Shown: one piece after another, positions 31,638 to 41,989 of the stretch
Layout: each line of letters opens with the position of its first letter
How positions within the stretch are numbered: the first letter of the stretch is position 1
Assembly: GCA_012934845.2 (NCBI GenBank)
Contig: WNNJ02003005.1
Span: 1-64,000, forward strand
Direction: 5' to 3'
Source: Pomphorhynchus laevis
Taxonomy: Eukaryota > Acanthocephala > Palaeacanthocephala > Echinorhynchida > Pomphorhynchidae
DNA length: 64,000 nucleotides
Notes under the pieces: generated by a model
What the model saw: the letters and a program-made list of their open reading frames with translations, nothing else
Database searches by the model: none
Told to the model about the DNA's origin: nothing
Position numbers and translations under genes: made by a program

Positions 31638-31922
31638 ATACCTAACGAAAGAGCGGGTATCACGGTGTCAGTTTATACTTAGCTGTTTTTCGAAAGATCG
31701 CCTACCAGTTCGCTTCATGGACGTAACGAGGTTTCGCCATTTCTTATAAGTGCTAATATTTGCTCTGTCTTTACGAGAGTCATTAAAGGCCTTACGTCTC
31801 ATCTTTAAAGCATGTTTTATGTCGCTATTAAACCAAGGCGGTGAGATCGATGTCAAACAGTGTTTACTCTGAAGAGGTGAGAAACGATTAAGGAGGTGGT
31901 ACAGAGTATCCCCTAAAAACTG

Positions 31923-33473
31923 TCATGAATATTCGACGCCAACATCAAAAGCATCCAACCATTTTACCCCAACGAGATATTTATTTACTAGATCAAAGTC
32001 AGTTCTGAATGGGTTTACAGACGACGTCGGATTTACGCCATGTGAGTAGACATCGCTCAGACCAATCGAAATGACCACATGATCTGAATGACCTATTGGG
32101 TCCAGATAGCTTAATCTATCGAGAATGTCATATGGTACAGTAAGGCATAAATCCAAAAGTGAATGTGAATCCTGTGAAAATCTTGTACTCTGACTGACAT
32201 GTTGCTTAAGAGCCAAGCTGTTTATTAAGCCAAGTAGCTTCAAACTCTCGACATCCGAGTCATTGGAAGTGTAATTAACCCAATTGACAGATGACATGTT
32301 GAAATCACCGAGTACAACAACTCTATCACAATAACTACTTCTCTCCATTAAAGCAGCTATGCTATCTGTGTTTGATCTTGGAGAACGATACACAGTCAAT
32401 ACCGTTATTGGGTGTTGACAATATAGCCTAATACACAATGCTTCATTATGATTAATAGCATCACTAAGAGTTTTAATTACTAGGAATTGAAGCCTATTAG
32501 AGATATACGCGATAACACCTCCTCCAATCTTGCCTGTTCTATCACTTCTACTTATGATGTATCCCTCAATGAATATATCTACGTCTGCTATTGACGAGCT
32601 AAGCCAAGATTCTGTAAAAATACCTACATCTGGTACGATATCTTGAAAGAGACATTCTATTTCATCTAACTTATTAAGTAGACTACGAATATTCGAGTAA
32701 ATGATTTTTAAACCACCATTATTTGTGCTCAACTTGAAGGAAGAATCGCGAAGAGATTTTCGAAATTCACGATTACACCGATTGACATTGAGGCAAGTTG
32801 AAACAGTGAATATTTCACGTCTTAGGCGGAGGGCGCCAAAGTGGTAAGAAGGTTTGCAGGATTGAGCACATCTGACAGTCCCTTTCAATGAATATGTAGA
32901 CGCCTCCTCACAACTCGAAAATTTTGTATTGTCAAGTTTTTTTTCATCCAACTCTAATCGACATGCTAACTCTGATTTAGCCTCTTTCAAACGTAATCGA
33001 TCATCTATGCTCAGATCGCGTAGCAGACGTATACTCGACCCTTTCAAACGATATGCGCCATTAAAGATTATGTGAATAATTTCAGCGGAGTTGAACACTA
33101 CTTTGAGCAGTCTGGGTCTCAACTCATTACTTATCTTACCGAGACGAAAAGCGGCCTTTATCTTCATGCTCTTAACAACTTCGTCTTGACATTCATGTAA
33201 TACCACCGAAAGAATCGATTGTAGATGTCCCAAGTCGTCATCTAATCGTGCCTGGCTATTTATAGCGACAGATTCCTTTACGTTTGCAATAATTAAACAC
33301 TGGTCACGGTTATGAAAGTCTTCCCTTCTTCGAGGTACCTGACGAGAGTCATATGCAGATGCCATGCTATTAAGTGAAGGAGTGTCTTGAGAGTTAATCA
33401 CATTTGCTTTTGAAACATCTCTAAGTACAGACCTAGTCATGCCTACATCATGTTGAATGTTACCTGGCGTCAT
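31923..33473 (-). CDS. CR1-like ORF1 C-terminus fused in frame with endonuclease (copy B)
   Basis: One 516-codon frame from an ATG at 33473. It begins with the ORF1 RRM-like block (CLIIANVKESVAINSQ, RLDDDLGHLQSIL, AAFRLGKISNELRPRLLKVV, LLRDLSIDDRLR) and passes without a stop into an APE endonuclease (IYSNIRSLLNKLDE, IFTESWLSSSIADVD, GGGVIAYISNR, TVYRSPRSNT, VVLGDFNMSSVNW, HSLLDLCLTV, GHSDHVVISIGL). In copy A the two ORFs are separate and overlapping, so the joined frame may be a subtype difference or a by-product of small indels in the junction. Confidence 0.85.
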   Translation of the reverse strand: MTPGNIQHDVGMTRSVLRDVSKANVINSQDTPSLNSMASAYDSRQVPRRREDFHNRDQCLIIANVKESVAINSQARLDDDLGHLQSILSVVLHECQDEVVKSMKIKAAFRLGKISNELRPRLLKVVFNSAEIIHIIFNGAYRLKGSSIRLLRDLSIDDRLRLKEAKSELACRLELDEKKLDNTKFSSCEEASTYSLKGTVRCAQSCKPSYHFGALRLRREIFTVSTCLNVNRCNREFRKSLRDSSFKLSTNNGGLKIIYSNIRSLLNKLDEIECLFQDIVPDVGIFTESWLSSSIADVDIFIEGYIISRSDRTGKIGGGVIAYISNRLQFLVIKTLSDAINHNEALCIRLYCQHPITVLTVYRSPRSNTDSIAALMERSSYCDRVVVLGDFNMSSVNWVNYTSNDSDVESLKLLGLINSLALKQHVSQSTRFSQDSHSLLDLCLTVPYDILDRLSYLDPIGHSDHVVISIGLSDVYSHGVNPTSSVNPFRTDFDLVNKYLVGVKWLDAFDVGVEYS

Positions 33474-33510
33474 TATTGAGGATTTTATGGATTCATGTCG
33501 AGGTTGTGCG

Positions 33511-33544
33511 GTTATTACTGAAGATCGTCGTCTTCAGTAATAAC
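33511..33544. repeat. Perfect 14 bp hairpin between two CR1 copies
   Basis: GTTATTACTGAAGA (33511-33524) and its exact reverse complement (33531-33544) flank the 6-base loop TCGTCG. It lies where copy B loses homology to ORF1. Confidence 0.9.
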
Positions 33545-33730
33545 GTAATTAATGAAGTAATTAATGAAGCTCTTTAAAAACTACATTCTAATGAGCTTAA
33601 TAAATCAAATGGTGACATTTACTAAAAATTATTTTAAATTATTTTTAAATTATTTCTAGTGACAAACAATAATTTGAAGGATGTAATTATTATACATTCA
33701 ATTGCATACGGGCATTAGCTCAAATAGCTG
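33545..33730. other. AT-rich spacer, nothing recognised
   Basis: The sequence may include the 3' UTR of CR1 copy C at its right end. Confidence 0.35.
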
Positions 33731-34979
33731 GCTCACAATAACTTCGTAAATAAATTAATTAGTTATTAAAATAAGGAAATACAACACGAAACATTGCTTG
33801 ATCCATTCGTAGTCTTCTTTTAAAAGTATTAAGTGAATTGCATCCAACGGTGTCTGCATCAAGGTTGTTCCAAAGCTCAACAATTCTTCTATCAAATTGC
33901 ATCGCGCCCAATTTCTGTACCCTGTTTCTTCGAATAGTTAAAGAATGACCGCGAAGAACATTTGAACCACGTAGTTGAACCCTACCCCTTAGAGGGTGAT
34001 GATGACGTTGGAATAAATGCCAAACAAGGCACATATCCATGTACCGAGTGGTTCATATGACGGTCTCAAGTCCTAATGATCTCAGTCTGTCTTCATAAGG
34101 CAGCGACGCCAACGTTGGTGCTAGCTTTGTTGCCCTGCGAAGTACCCTCTCTGATTTCTTATGTTCATGCACAGTACGTGGGTATACAACCGGAGCTGCT
34201 TATAAAAGTCTACTTAATACACGTGCTAAAATCAGAGGCCGAAGAGCAGTCGGATTAACGCGAAAAAACGCGCGTCGAATCATACATATCATTTTTTTGG
34301 AGTTGGCACAAGCTTGATCAGTGTGCTTTTTAGTTGATAAATTAGAGGTAACCCATACTCCTAAATCTTTGTAACTATCGACACTTTCCACAATGTAGCC
34401 CTTATATTTGTAACAAGCAGATGTTAGTTGCTTGCGAGCATTACTAATAATACGCATGTGTTTCCATTTCGAAACATTTATCACAAGCTTGTTAGACGCT
34501 GCCCACAACTCCACATTATCTATGTCAGTTTGCAAATTATCAACATCCTCACATGAATGAATGGGCCGCCATATTTTTAAGTCATCTGCATACAAACATG
34601 ATCGAGAGCGAATGCACCCAGGCAAATCGTTAACATAAATGCTGAATAAAAGCGGACCCAAAACTGAACCGTGAGCTACTCCAATATGACATTATCTAGA
34701 CACAGACAATGACAAATCGACAAGTACTCAAAAGCAACGATCACGAAGAAATTCTCTAATCCAATCAACCATTATGTTTGGGAGTCCAGTATTGACAAGT
34801 TTCTGAAAAAGTAGACCATGATCTACTCTATCAAAAGCTTTAGAAAAGTCAAAGAATATAATGTCTGTATCGGTATAGTGTGTCTTATTCGCTGTCCAAT
34901 CAAGATGATCATCAAGCAAATTTGAAACAGTTGAACAACCCTCCCGAAATCCATGCTGATTAGGGACTAAAAATTTTTT

Positions 34980-36077
34980 CTATACGAAAAAACTCAACCA
35001 TGTAGCGATGCACAAACTCTCCAATACTCTACAGCAAATGCAGGTAATGCTCACCGGCCTATAATTCTCGATGGAAGAGCGATCTCCCTTCTTGAAGTAG
35101 GGAAGAACAATTGACTGCTTCCACACATTAGGAAGAGATCTTTCTAAGATTGACTGGCGAAAAATTGCACAATGAGGAACGCAAATTGATCCTGCTAATC
35201 TGCGCAGATAAACAGAAGGTAGTAAGTCACAACCTCTTGAATTATTTGCTTTTAGACGGCGTAATTCGGAATAGACTTTAGCTGGCGTTATCAAATTGTC
35301 AAGGTCCAACTCAAGACACGTGTCATAGTAAGTGTTCAGCACACTAGATTTCATACAAAGAGTTTCATGTTCATTTGCGGGCTCTACTGAAGTGCAATAG
35401 TGTGCCGCAAACTCTTCAGCTAGATCATTCACGGAAATGTCATAGAAGTAGTGACAAATCGAAGAATTAACAGCTCCCCTACTTGATAGGTACTGAAAAA
35501 GGACCTTTAAATTGTATTTATACTGGTTAGCTAATGTATTCTTAAATGCACACCGTTTCTTTCTCTTCAATGAATTTAATAAATTTCTTGCCTGTTTAAA
35601 AACATCATAACTACACTCCCCAACTTTGTAGCGATTGAAGATCAAATTACGAGTCCTCAATGTTGAACGTAACTCAGAATCGAACCAGGGAGAATCTTTT
35701 CGACGTGTCCTGCTTCTAAGTGGAGAGAATAAAATAAGCAGCGACTCTAAGGTTCTCTGAAAGTAATTCCACGCGCCGTGTACTCCAACAACAGCGGGAT
35801 CTGGCCAAGAAGCTGTTGAAAGTATTGACTGAATTGCATCTGTGTTAGTTTTGAAAGCATTAGCCACTTGATTTTCACACGGACGTCGAGTTTCTTCTTG
35901 AAACCTTAACCTAACGATCACTACGCAATGATCAGACATACCGATCGGGGCATCATAACGGATAGCGTTAATAATCTCACTGTTCGAAGATAAACATACA
36001 TCTAATAGAGATCTACTGTCACTAGCAAAACGATTGCAATTTTGGACATGCTGAGTTAACCACAATAGATGATACAC
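34980..36077 (-). CDS. CR1-like ORF2 fragment, endonuclease end and RT fingers (copy C)
   Basis: The frame has RSLLDVCLSSNSEI and SDHCVVIVRLRF from the endonuclease carboxy end. Then come the linker with DSPWFDSELRSTLRTRN, the RT entry LKANNSRGCDLLPSVYLRRL, and fingers with VLPYFKKGDRSSIENYRPVS. It is followed by a break before the QHGF/motif A segment at 34728-34919 (IIFFDFSKAFDRVDHGLL). Confidence 0.85.
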   Translation of the reverse strand: MYHLLWLTQHVQNCNRFASDSRSLLDVCLSSNSEIINAIRYDAPIGMSDHCVVIVRLRFQEETRRPCENQVANAFKTNTDAIQSILSTASWPDPAVVGVHGAWNYFQRTLESLLILFSPLRSRTRRKDSPWFDSELRSTLRTRNLIFNRYKVGECSYDVFKQARNLLNSLKRKKRCAFKNTLANQYKYNLKVLFQYLSSRGAVNSSICHYFYDISVNDLAEEFAAHYCTSVEPANEHETLCMKSSVLNTYYDTCLELDLDNLITPAKVYSELRRLKANNSRGCDLLPSVYLRRLAGSICVPHCAIFRQSILERSLPNVWKQSIVLPYFKKGDRSSIENYRPVSITCICCRVLESLCIATWLSFFV

Positions 36078-37534
36078 TCCAGAAAGTCATAGGAAGCATA
36101 AACACAAGTAGGAAAAGCCGTATACGAATTCCAATCAACCGAAGGCATATTCAAGTCACCAAGTATTAAAACATTGGAGGTACCTTTAGAATAAAGTTCT
36201 ACTTCCCCAATCAGTCTATCTGTGGCGGCCAAGTGTGAACGATATACTACCCCCAGAACCAGCGGAGCAGTATGCATGAATTTTACCCGACGCCACAAAC
36301 TTTCGACTTTATCAAAAGAAGAAGTACTAAGAACAGTTACTTTCACATCGTTGCTCACATAAAAAAAACACCTCCACCTCTTCCACTTTCACGATCACTG
36401 CGGAAAACTAGATAACCAGGGATGGAGATTTCATTATCAACAATATCACCATATAGCCATGATTTTGTGATAGCAAGTAATTTAGGACGAATTAACTGAA
36501 CTCTATATCTCAGTTCATCTATCTTCGATATAAGACTGCGAACATTACAATGGTATATTTCACAATGCCCCAACATACCTCTGGGAGTATTTCTATCACC
36601 CCTTACACATCCTAATAACCCGGACGCTAAACCATTTAGACTCTGATAGGCAGAGTAGACGAGCCCGTTTCTATTACAGAATGCACGCGAGGCGACATGA
36701 CTAGTGGGCTCCAACTCAGCCGGGTGCGTCGCTTCACAATCTGAAAATTTTTCACATAGAGATTTGTTTCTCCTTTAGCAACACGAGATGCTAGTTCCTC
36801 TTTAACCTTCGATAATTTTTTTCGTTCTGATACATCAAGATCTTTCAGCAGTCGAATATTAGACCCTTTGAGAGGGAACGAGTTTTGCAACATTAAGGTA
36901 GCATGAAGTTGGTTATGGAAGACAGCTTTGAGTATTCGGGGTTTATTATTTAAAGCATTACGCTTACCTAGGTGGAAAAGAGCGACAAGTTTAACTTTTT
37001 GGACTATCTCAATGTCACAGGAGCCAAGTACATGTGCCAGAATAGACCTCAAACTCTGAATGTTGTCATTCAGTCGTGCTTGCGCATTCTCGAAGATAGA
37101 CTCGGGCACATTAGCTAGAATAACTGAGCATCCTCTATTATATATACGCTTATTTAAGATCACCCTATCAAGACCATCACAGGACACAGCAGATTGTGTA
37201 TCTGTACATGCACGTAAGCTGGGTATTTGAGTATCCGTTTTAACAATATTCCGCAAGCTAGATAGGTCTGTCTGGGGATGTATATCATGAGACTCTAAAG
37301 AACTTGATGGTGACATCAAGGTGACGTGTGCGTTGCCCGAGGAAACGCACTGACCATCTTTGTTTGAGATAGTACGAAATGTCGCATTGTGAGCATTCGA
37401 CATCTTCGGTGTATCACTTTGTGAAATCGCTTCATCAGACAGAATATATTTCGAGACTTCGTCATACGGTCTTGACACTGAATTTGGAGTTGAATAGGAA
37501 GAACGCAAATATCCCCACTTCCAAATACGGGATG

Positions 37535-38102
37535 TTACAGGTCCATCGCTGCCGACATGAGGAATTTAGTTGTTCGAGTTCGGTTGTCAATATGTAAAGC
37601 AATATCGGGAGAAGGACGATCAACGACAACGCAGGTAGTCCTATCGTTCGTGGTCTGTGAGACTTTAGAAACTGTATTTTCAGCAATTTGTTGCAATTTG
37701 CGATCGTTTGTATTCTCATCAAGGGGAATAGCGCAGGCAGTCGTATCATCCCCAACCTGCGCATCCACAGGAACTATATTTTTTAGAGGATGTTGAGCTT
37801 TGAAAGAGGATATTTTATCGTCCATGATAACGGTTCGACTAAGAGATCGGTTATGTGCTTCTTCAAATTCGACCAAACGTCTTCTCAAAACATTAAGCTC
37901 GTTCACAGCACAAAAGCCACATAAATAAGCATCATCGGAATTCTTTTTTAACTTGCTCATACAAATAGTGGTCCAGGTGTCACACAAATCATTCGAACAC
38001 TGGACTTGGACAGATGTACACTCATCAATTATGCTTGCGTTTAGAGATACGGTGTTTACATTGGACTTCTTAGCTTTAAGCTTCGATGTTTTTCGTGTCA
38101 TT
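37535..38102 (-). CDS. CR1-like ORF1, amino part with PHD-like finger (copy C)
   Basis: The first in-frame ATG is at 38102 (MTRKTSKLKAKKSN), comparable with the MARTKKTETKK start of copy A. The finger reads VQVQCSNDLCDTW, then YLCGFCAVNELNVLRRR. An Asp/Thr-rich region follows. The frame breaks before the RRM-like part, which continues at 36636-37508 (CSVILANVPESIFEN, LRSILAHVLG, LFHLGKRNALNNKPRILK). Confidence 0.82.
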
Positions 38103-38150
38103 ATGTGTTTTGTTCCGCTGGCAAGCTGTTTTGTAAACAATCCAATTGTA

Positions 38151-38400
38151 ATCCAATTTGTGAATATTTTGAAAAAAAAACTGTTTTGAAGGATAAACTG
38201 TCATGCTGTAAGTAGTTAATTAAACAGTCAAGAAAGTTCAAACTAGTGAACAGTCTATAAAGTTTAAACTAGTGAACAGTCCATATTTCAGTTGTGTGTT
38301 TAAGCTTTTAAGTATTAAACAATCAAGACAATTTTAGCTAATGCAGAATTGATTGGGTCTTTATTGATTCATGAGTAAATAAATTAAAGGTAATTTGATA
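38151..38400. repeat. Spacer with short tandem repeat
   Basis: Two ~25 bp copies of AAAGTTYAAACTAGTGAAC at 38236-38285 are the only structure seen. Confidence 0.5.
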
Positions 38401-39430
38401 TTCAGGTAAATATTCCAAGCCGCTTTTTGCTCTAACCACTCTACTGAAATTGCATGCCTTAAAGTTTATAACGACTTACTCATATTGCGCGATCATAAAT
38501 TATGTAGTGTCATAGTGACTCTTGATTTATCGTTTGCTTTTGACATCGTCGATCACTCGATTCTTCTCCATCGTCTTCGTCATGATTATGACTTCTCTTT
38601 ACCCACTGTATCATGGTTTTCTTCATATCTATCAAACCGTACATTTCGCGTATATTCTAACTCTTCTCTCTCCCATCCTTCGTCCATCCCGTCCAGTGTT
38701 CCACAAGGCTCAGTTTTAGGCCCTATGCTTTTCTCTCTTATTCTCGGTGATTTGTCTTCGATTTCGCATACATTTAACCTTCATGTTATGCAATATGCTG
38801 ATGCAATTCTCATCTATGCTCATGCACCTGTCTATCGTATTCACGATCTTAGTGTTTCTGCTTCCGACGGTCTTGTCTCAATTTCTAATCATCTTTCTTT
38901 CCATCGCCTTTCTCTGAATCCTGATAAATCCAAAATTATGTGGATCCTATCTCGACGCCTCGGCTTCGAACCTCCCTCCGTATCATTAAATTCTACAATT
39001 CTTCCTATCGTTGATAATCTCGTTTTCCTAGGCTTCCATTTTGACAACCGACTTTCACTTAAACCTTTCGTTAAAGATAAAGTACGCTCATCTACCTTGA
39101 TACTCCGCAATCGACGTCATGTTTGTAGATTGATCGATTTCCCTTTTGGTATGGCTCTTATATCTTCTCTCGTTTTCTCGAGACGTGATTACTGTCTTAG
39201 TTATATTTTCCAACTCACCTAAATCCACTCTTCTTCCCCTACAACGCATCGTCAACGAGCCGTCCGAATTCTCCTCCGTCTTCGTAGTTTTGGTCATACA
39301 TCCTACCATCTTGCTTCTCTCGATTTGCCTACAATTTATTGTCGTGTTCAAATTCGTCTTCTTCTCATTGCTTTTTGTTGGTGGACTTGTAAGCGTGCAG
39401 CTGGCACGCATTTGCCACATTAGTATTATT
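38400..39430 (+). mobile_element. L2-like LINE, RT to 3' end, plus strand
   Basis: The frame 38485-39222 reads SVIVTLDLSFAFDIVDHSIL (A), SSVPQGSVLGPMLFSLILGD (B), VMQYADAILIYAHA (C region with YADD changed to YADA), LSLNPDKSKIMWIL, VDNLVFLGFHFDNRLSL and SRRDYCLSYIFQL. The NSPKSTLLPLQRIVN block follows in the next frame. The ~300 bases after that are deleted relative to the 28.1 kb copy, and it ends with GTAAGCGTGCAGCTGGCACG. The changed second Asp of motif C would inactivate the enzyme. Confidence 0.88.
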
Positions 39431-39965
39431 AATGATATTAACCTAAATTCAATTGACCTATGTAAAGCCTAAGGGTCTAGAAAAAAACAATTGAAATATA
39501 TGGGATTCATAAATATGTGGAAGGTTTACAAAAATTGAAGCTTTTGAATTTTAATCATATTTGTATGTATAGGTATTCATAATACAAAAGCTGTAGTTAA
39601 AGGGGTTCATGGATGACGCATAATTAGTAACTATTAGTGTAGGCTTACGCCTTCAAGCGAATAGTAAACATTATATTTAACAAGACGCTGATTATGTGAG
39701 ATTAATTTGTAATAAAAAATTAAAGACTGAAAATAAATCGAATAATTATATGTGAATAAATTAAAATAATTAAATACCATGGATAAATGTTTGGATTAGC
39801 AAAGAATTTTTAAAAGAATAGTTACAACCAAGAATCTTATATTATTTTATTCGAGTTTTGCAAACTGTAATTACCCTATATGTTTCAGATAGTGTATTAC
39901 AATCGTGGATGCTATATTACTCAAGCCACCTGACATATATTTGCATAGTGGTGTTTTAAAGAAAA
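39431..39965 (+). other. Upstream region of the kinase gene, with a possible 3' splice site
   Basis: No element was recognised. TATGTTTCAG ends at 39888, 77 bases before the kinase ATG, preceded by CTGTAATTACCCT. This could be the acceptor of an intron in the 5' UTR. Confidence 0.35.
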
Positions 39966-40919
39966 ATGACACAAGCAACAAACGGAGAAGCCGAATTAAG
40001 AGCAACAAAGCACAAGAGTAGAAACGATTTCTATTTTATTCGGATAGTTGGCGAGGGAGCATACTCGAAAGTGTACAAATGTGTTGACAAAGTTACCGAT
40101 CAGGTATTCGCTATAAAGCAAGTGTCCAAGAGGTTACTATTAAAGCAACGTAAAGAAGTATATGCGTTTAGAGAGAAACAAGTATTAAATATGCTATCAA
40201 ATCGACCATATTTTGTCCATTTATACTTCACATTTCAGGATGAGCATTCCCTTTACTACGGAATGTCTTTTCATTCCAACGGAGACTTGCTTGATCTGAT
40301 AACAAAGAATAAACATTTAAAAATGCCGTGTTTGTCATTTTACGCAGCAGAGCTCGTAGCCGCAATTATATATATGCACTCATTGAAAATAATCCACAGA
40401 GATCTTAAACCAGAAAATGTTTTGCTTGACAACGATGGACATATAAAGATTATTGATTTTGGATCGTGCCGTATCCTGGATGAAACCAGTGAAGAGATTA
40501 ATGCTAAACATAACATGGATGCCGATCCAAATAACGTTGACGATAAAAGACGTCATTCGATGGTTGGAACAGCACAGTTCGTTGCACCAGAAGTATTGCA
40601 ATGTCAAGAAATTGGTTACGCATGTGACTATTGGTCTCTGGGCTGTATGATATTTCAAATGCATAGTGGACATCACTTATTTCAGGGTTCTCATGAATAT
40701 GATATTCTTCAGAAAGTTTGTCAGGGTACTATTGAATTTTCCGACAATACTGATTGGAGAATAAAAGATATTGTTATTAATTTAGTGAATGTTGATACAG
40801 ATAAAAGATATGGTGTAAAAAATAAAGAGCAACTCACAAACCACATACTTTTCAAAAGCATTAATTGGGCTGATTTGTATTTACAAACGCCACCAGATCC
40901 CCAAACACCTGAAGAATAA
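39966..40919 (+). CDS. PDK1-like AGC serine/threonine kinase, single exon, no PH domain
   Basis: An intact 317-codon frame gives a whole protein kinase domain: glycine loop GEGAYSKV (29-36), VAIK-type lysine 51 (FAIK), helix-C Glu 70 (FREKQV), HRDLKPEN (144-151), DFG (164-166), activation-loop Ser 198 in HSMVGTAQFVAPE, and a final LYLQTPP. LYFTFQD (86-92), VGTAQFVAPEV and the end INWADLYLQTPP are hallmarks of 3-phosphoinositide-dependent kinase 1, which phosphorylates the activation loop of AKT and other AGC kinases. Full PDK1 is ~550 residues with a carboxy PH domain; here the protein stops seven residues after the kinase domain. The loop after DFG has a ~15-residue acidic insert. No introns interrupt it, unlike most animal PDK1 genes, so a retrocopy or a dedicated short paralogue is likely. 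Without a PH domain it would not be recruited to phosphoinositides. The ATG at 39966 is the first in frame. Confidence 0.85.
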   Translation: MTQATNGEAELRATKHKSRNDFYFIRIVGEGAYSKVYKCVDKVTDQVFAIKQVSKRLLLKQRKEVYAFREKQVLNMLSNRPYFVHLYFTFQDEHSLYYGMSFHSNGDLLDLITKNKHLKMPCLSFYAAELVAAIIYMHSLKIIHRDLKPENVLLDNDGHIKIIDFGSCRILDETSEEINAKHNMDADPNNVDDKRRHSMVGTAQFVAPEVLQCQEIGYACDYWSLGCMIFQMHSGHHLFQGSHEYDILQKVCQGTIEFSDNTDWRIKDIVINLVNVDTDKRYGVKNKEQLTNHILFKSINWADLYLQTPPDPQTPEE

Positions 40920-41700
40920 ATAATTCGATTCATTACAATATTTGTAGATTTTCGCATTCTTTGTTTCTAAAGAAAAACGATTTATTAAATTTTATCTTAA
41001 ATATGTTTATTAAAACTATTTATAATACGTGAATATTTGAAGGTGAATGTGATTTATTTAAACGTCCGAAACAAGCTCGAAACAAGCTATCCGCAATAAC
41101 CGTTCAGAAATAAATAGCATTTTGAAAATTGGCTCTTCGAAAGTAATAAAATCACCAAAATTTTACAATATGAAATCTTTATTTTGCATAATATATAAAT
41201 ATAAGTTTACTTATATTTACATATATTTCACATTTAAAGTAAAGAATACATACTTGTACATGTTAATATTACGCCTAAAATTTTTATCACACAATTCAAT
41301 ACTTTTGTGAGCAGATAAAGTAATGGAATATTCTCAATGAGAATAACCTTATACCAAAAAGAGATTAAAAGCTTTGTTAATGGCTTGGCTTAAATTGAAA
41401 TGATGGAGAATACAAGGAATAAATAAATGTCCTCAATTTCAATGGTCGAGAAATAAATGAAAATTGACAAGACAGATTTATGTGAGAGTAGTAGGTCTCC
41501 GTTCATAATAACTTTATTGGGGTAGATTTCTGTCCTTAAGATATCACGCTCAGGATCAATCCAAACTAAAGCCGTTATACATTGATGAATCATTCGTTCG
41601 AGACGAGATGAATACTTCGCGCGATCACCAGTCTCTATTTAGAATGAAGTAAATGATTTTGTGGGATTTAGGTGGATGACGGGTTGTGTGGCCAACTAGT
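40920..41700. other. 3' flank of the kinase gene, no further gene seen
   Basis: AATAAA overlaps the kinase stop (about 40914-40919) and another lies near 41110, either of which could serve as a poly(A) signal. The 67-codon minus frame at 41390-41593 has no recognisable family. Confidence 0.4.
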
Positions 41701-41702
41701 AT

Positions 41703-41985
41703 AATTAGATCAGATCAGATAACTGAGTCTACGTATTTTATATGATATATAAATAAAAATGAAAATAAATAATAAATAATTATATAAGATTTTATACAAT
41801 TTATATCTATATCAAGTTAAAATTTAAAATTTAAAATTAAAATAAAAGTCAATTTTTATGAATTGACTAATACATAATAGACCATGTATAAAAATAAGGA
41901 TTATATGTAATCAGGAGGAACTGATATGTTATCAGTTTCTGTCCGTATTCCTATACCCAACATATCAGCGGAGTCAAATACGCGC
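41703..41985 (+). repeat. TIR-family solo copy with intact hairpin
   Basis: Begins GATCAGATAACTGAGTCTACG and follows the TIR of the 50.2 kb element through GAATTGACTAATACATAATAG to the conserved hairpin (CTGATATGTT 41921-41930, AACATATCAG 41959-41968). No partner terminus was found to the right. CR1-like ORF1 sequence follows directly. Confidence 0.85.
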
Positions 41986-41989
41986 TAAT

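Larger units (their letters stand above)
29830..33510 (-). mobile_element. CR1-like LINE copy B, 5' truncated
   Basis: Minus-strand ORF2 and the carboxy half of ORF1 are present; the amino half of ORF1 with its finger is missing. RT lies at 29925-31637, a short linker piece at 31668-31856, and endonuclease plus ORF1 remainder at 31923-33473. There are breaks near 31.65 and 31.9 kb only, so the copy is fairly young. It ends beside a 14 bp hairpin at 33511. Confidence 0.9.
33730..38150 (-). mobile_element. CR1-like LINE copy C, full span but broken
   Basis: On the minus strand, from 5' to 3': ORF1 with finger (37535-38102), rest of ORF1 (36636-37508), endonuclease (36355-36714, 36056-36358, 34980-36077), RT (34728-34919, 34200-34661) and C-terminus (33759-34040). 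There are about seven breaks, so it is older than A or B. Subtype is closest to copy B (SLLDVCLSSNSEI, GMSDHCVVIV, VNVSKWKHMRI, YKDLGVWVTS). Upstream at ~38236-38285 two 25-base direct repeats (AAACTAGTGAACAGTC) may belong to its 5' leader. Confidence 0.88.

Noticed and set aside
41390-41593. 67-codon minus frame behind the kinase gene
   Set aside because: No family features or splice context.
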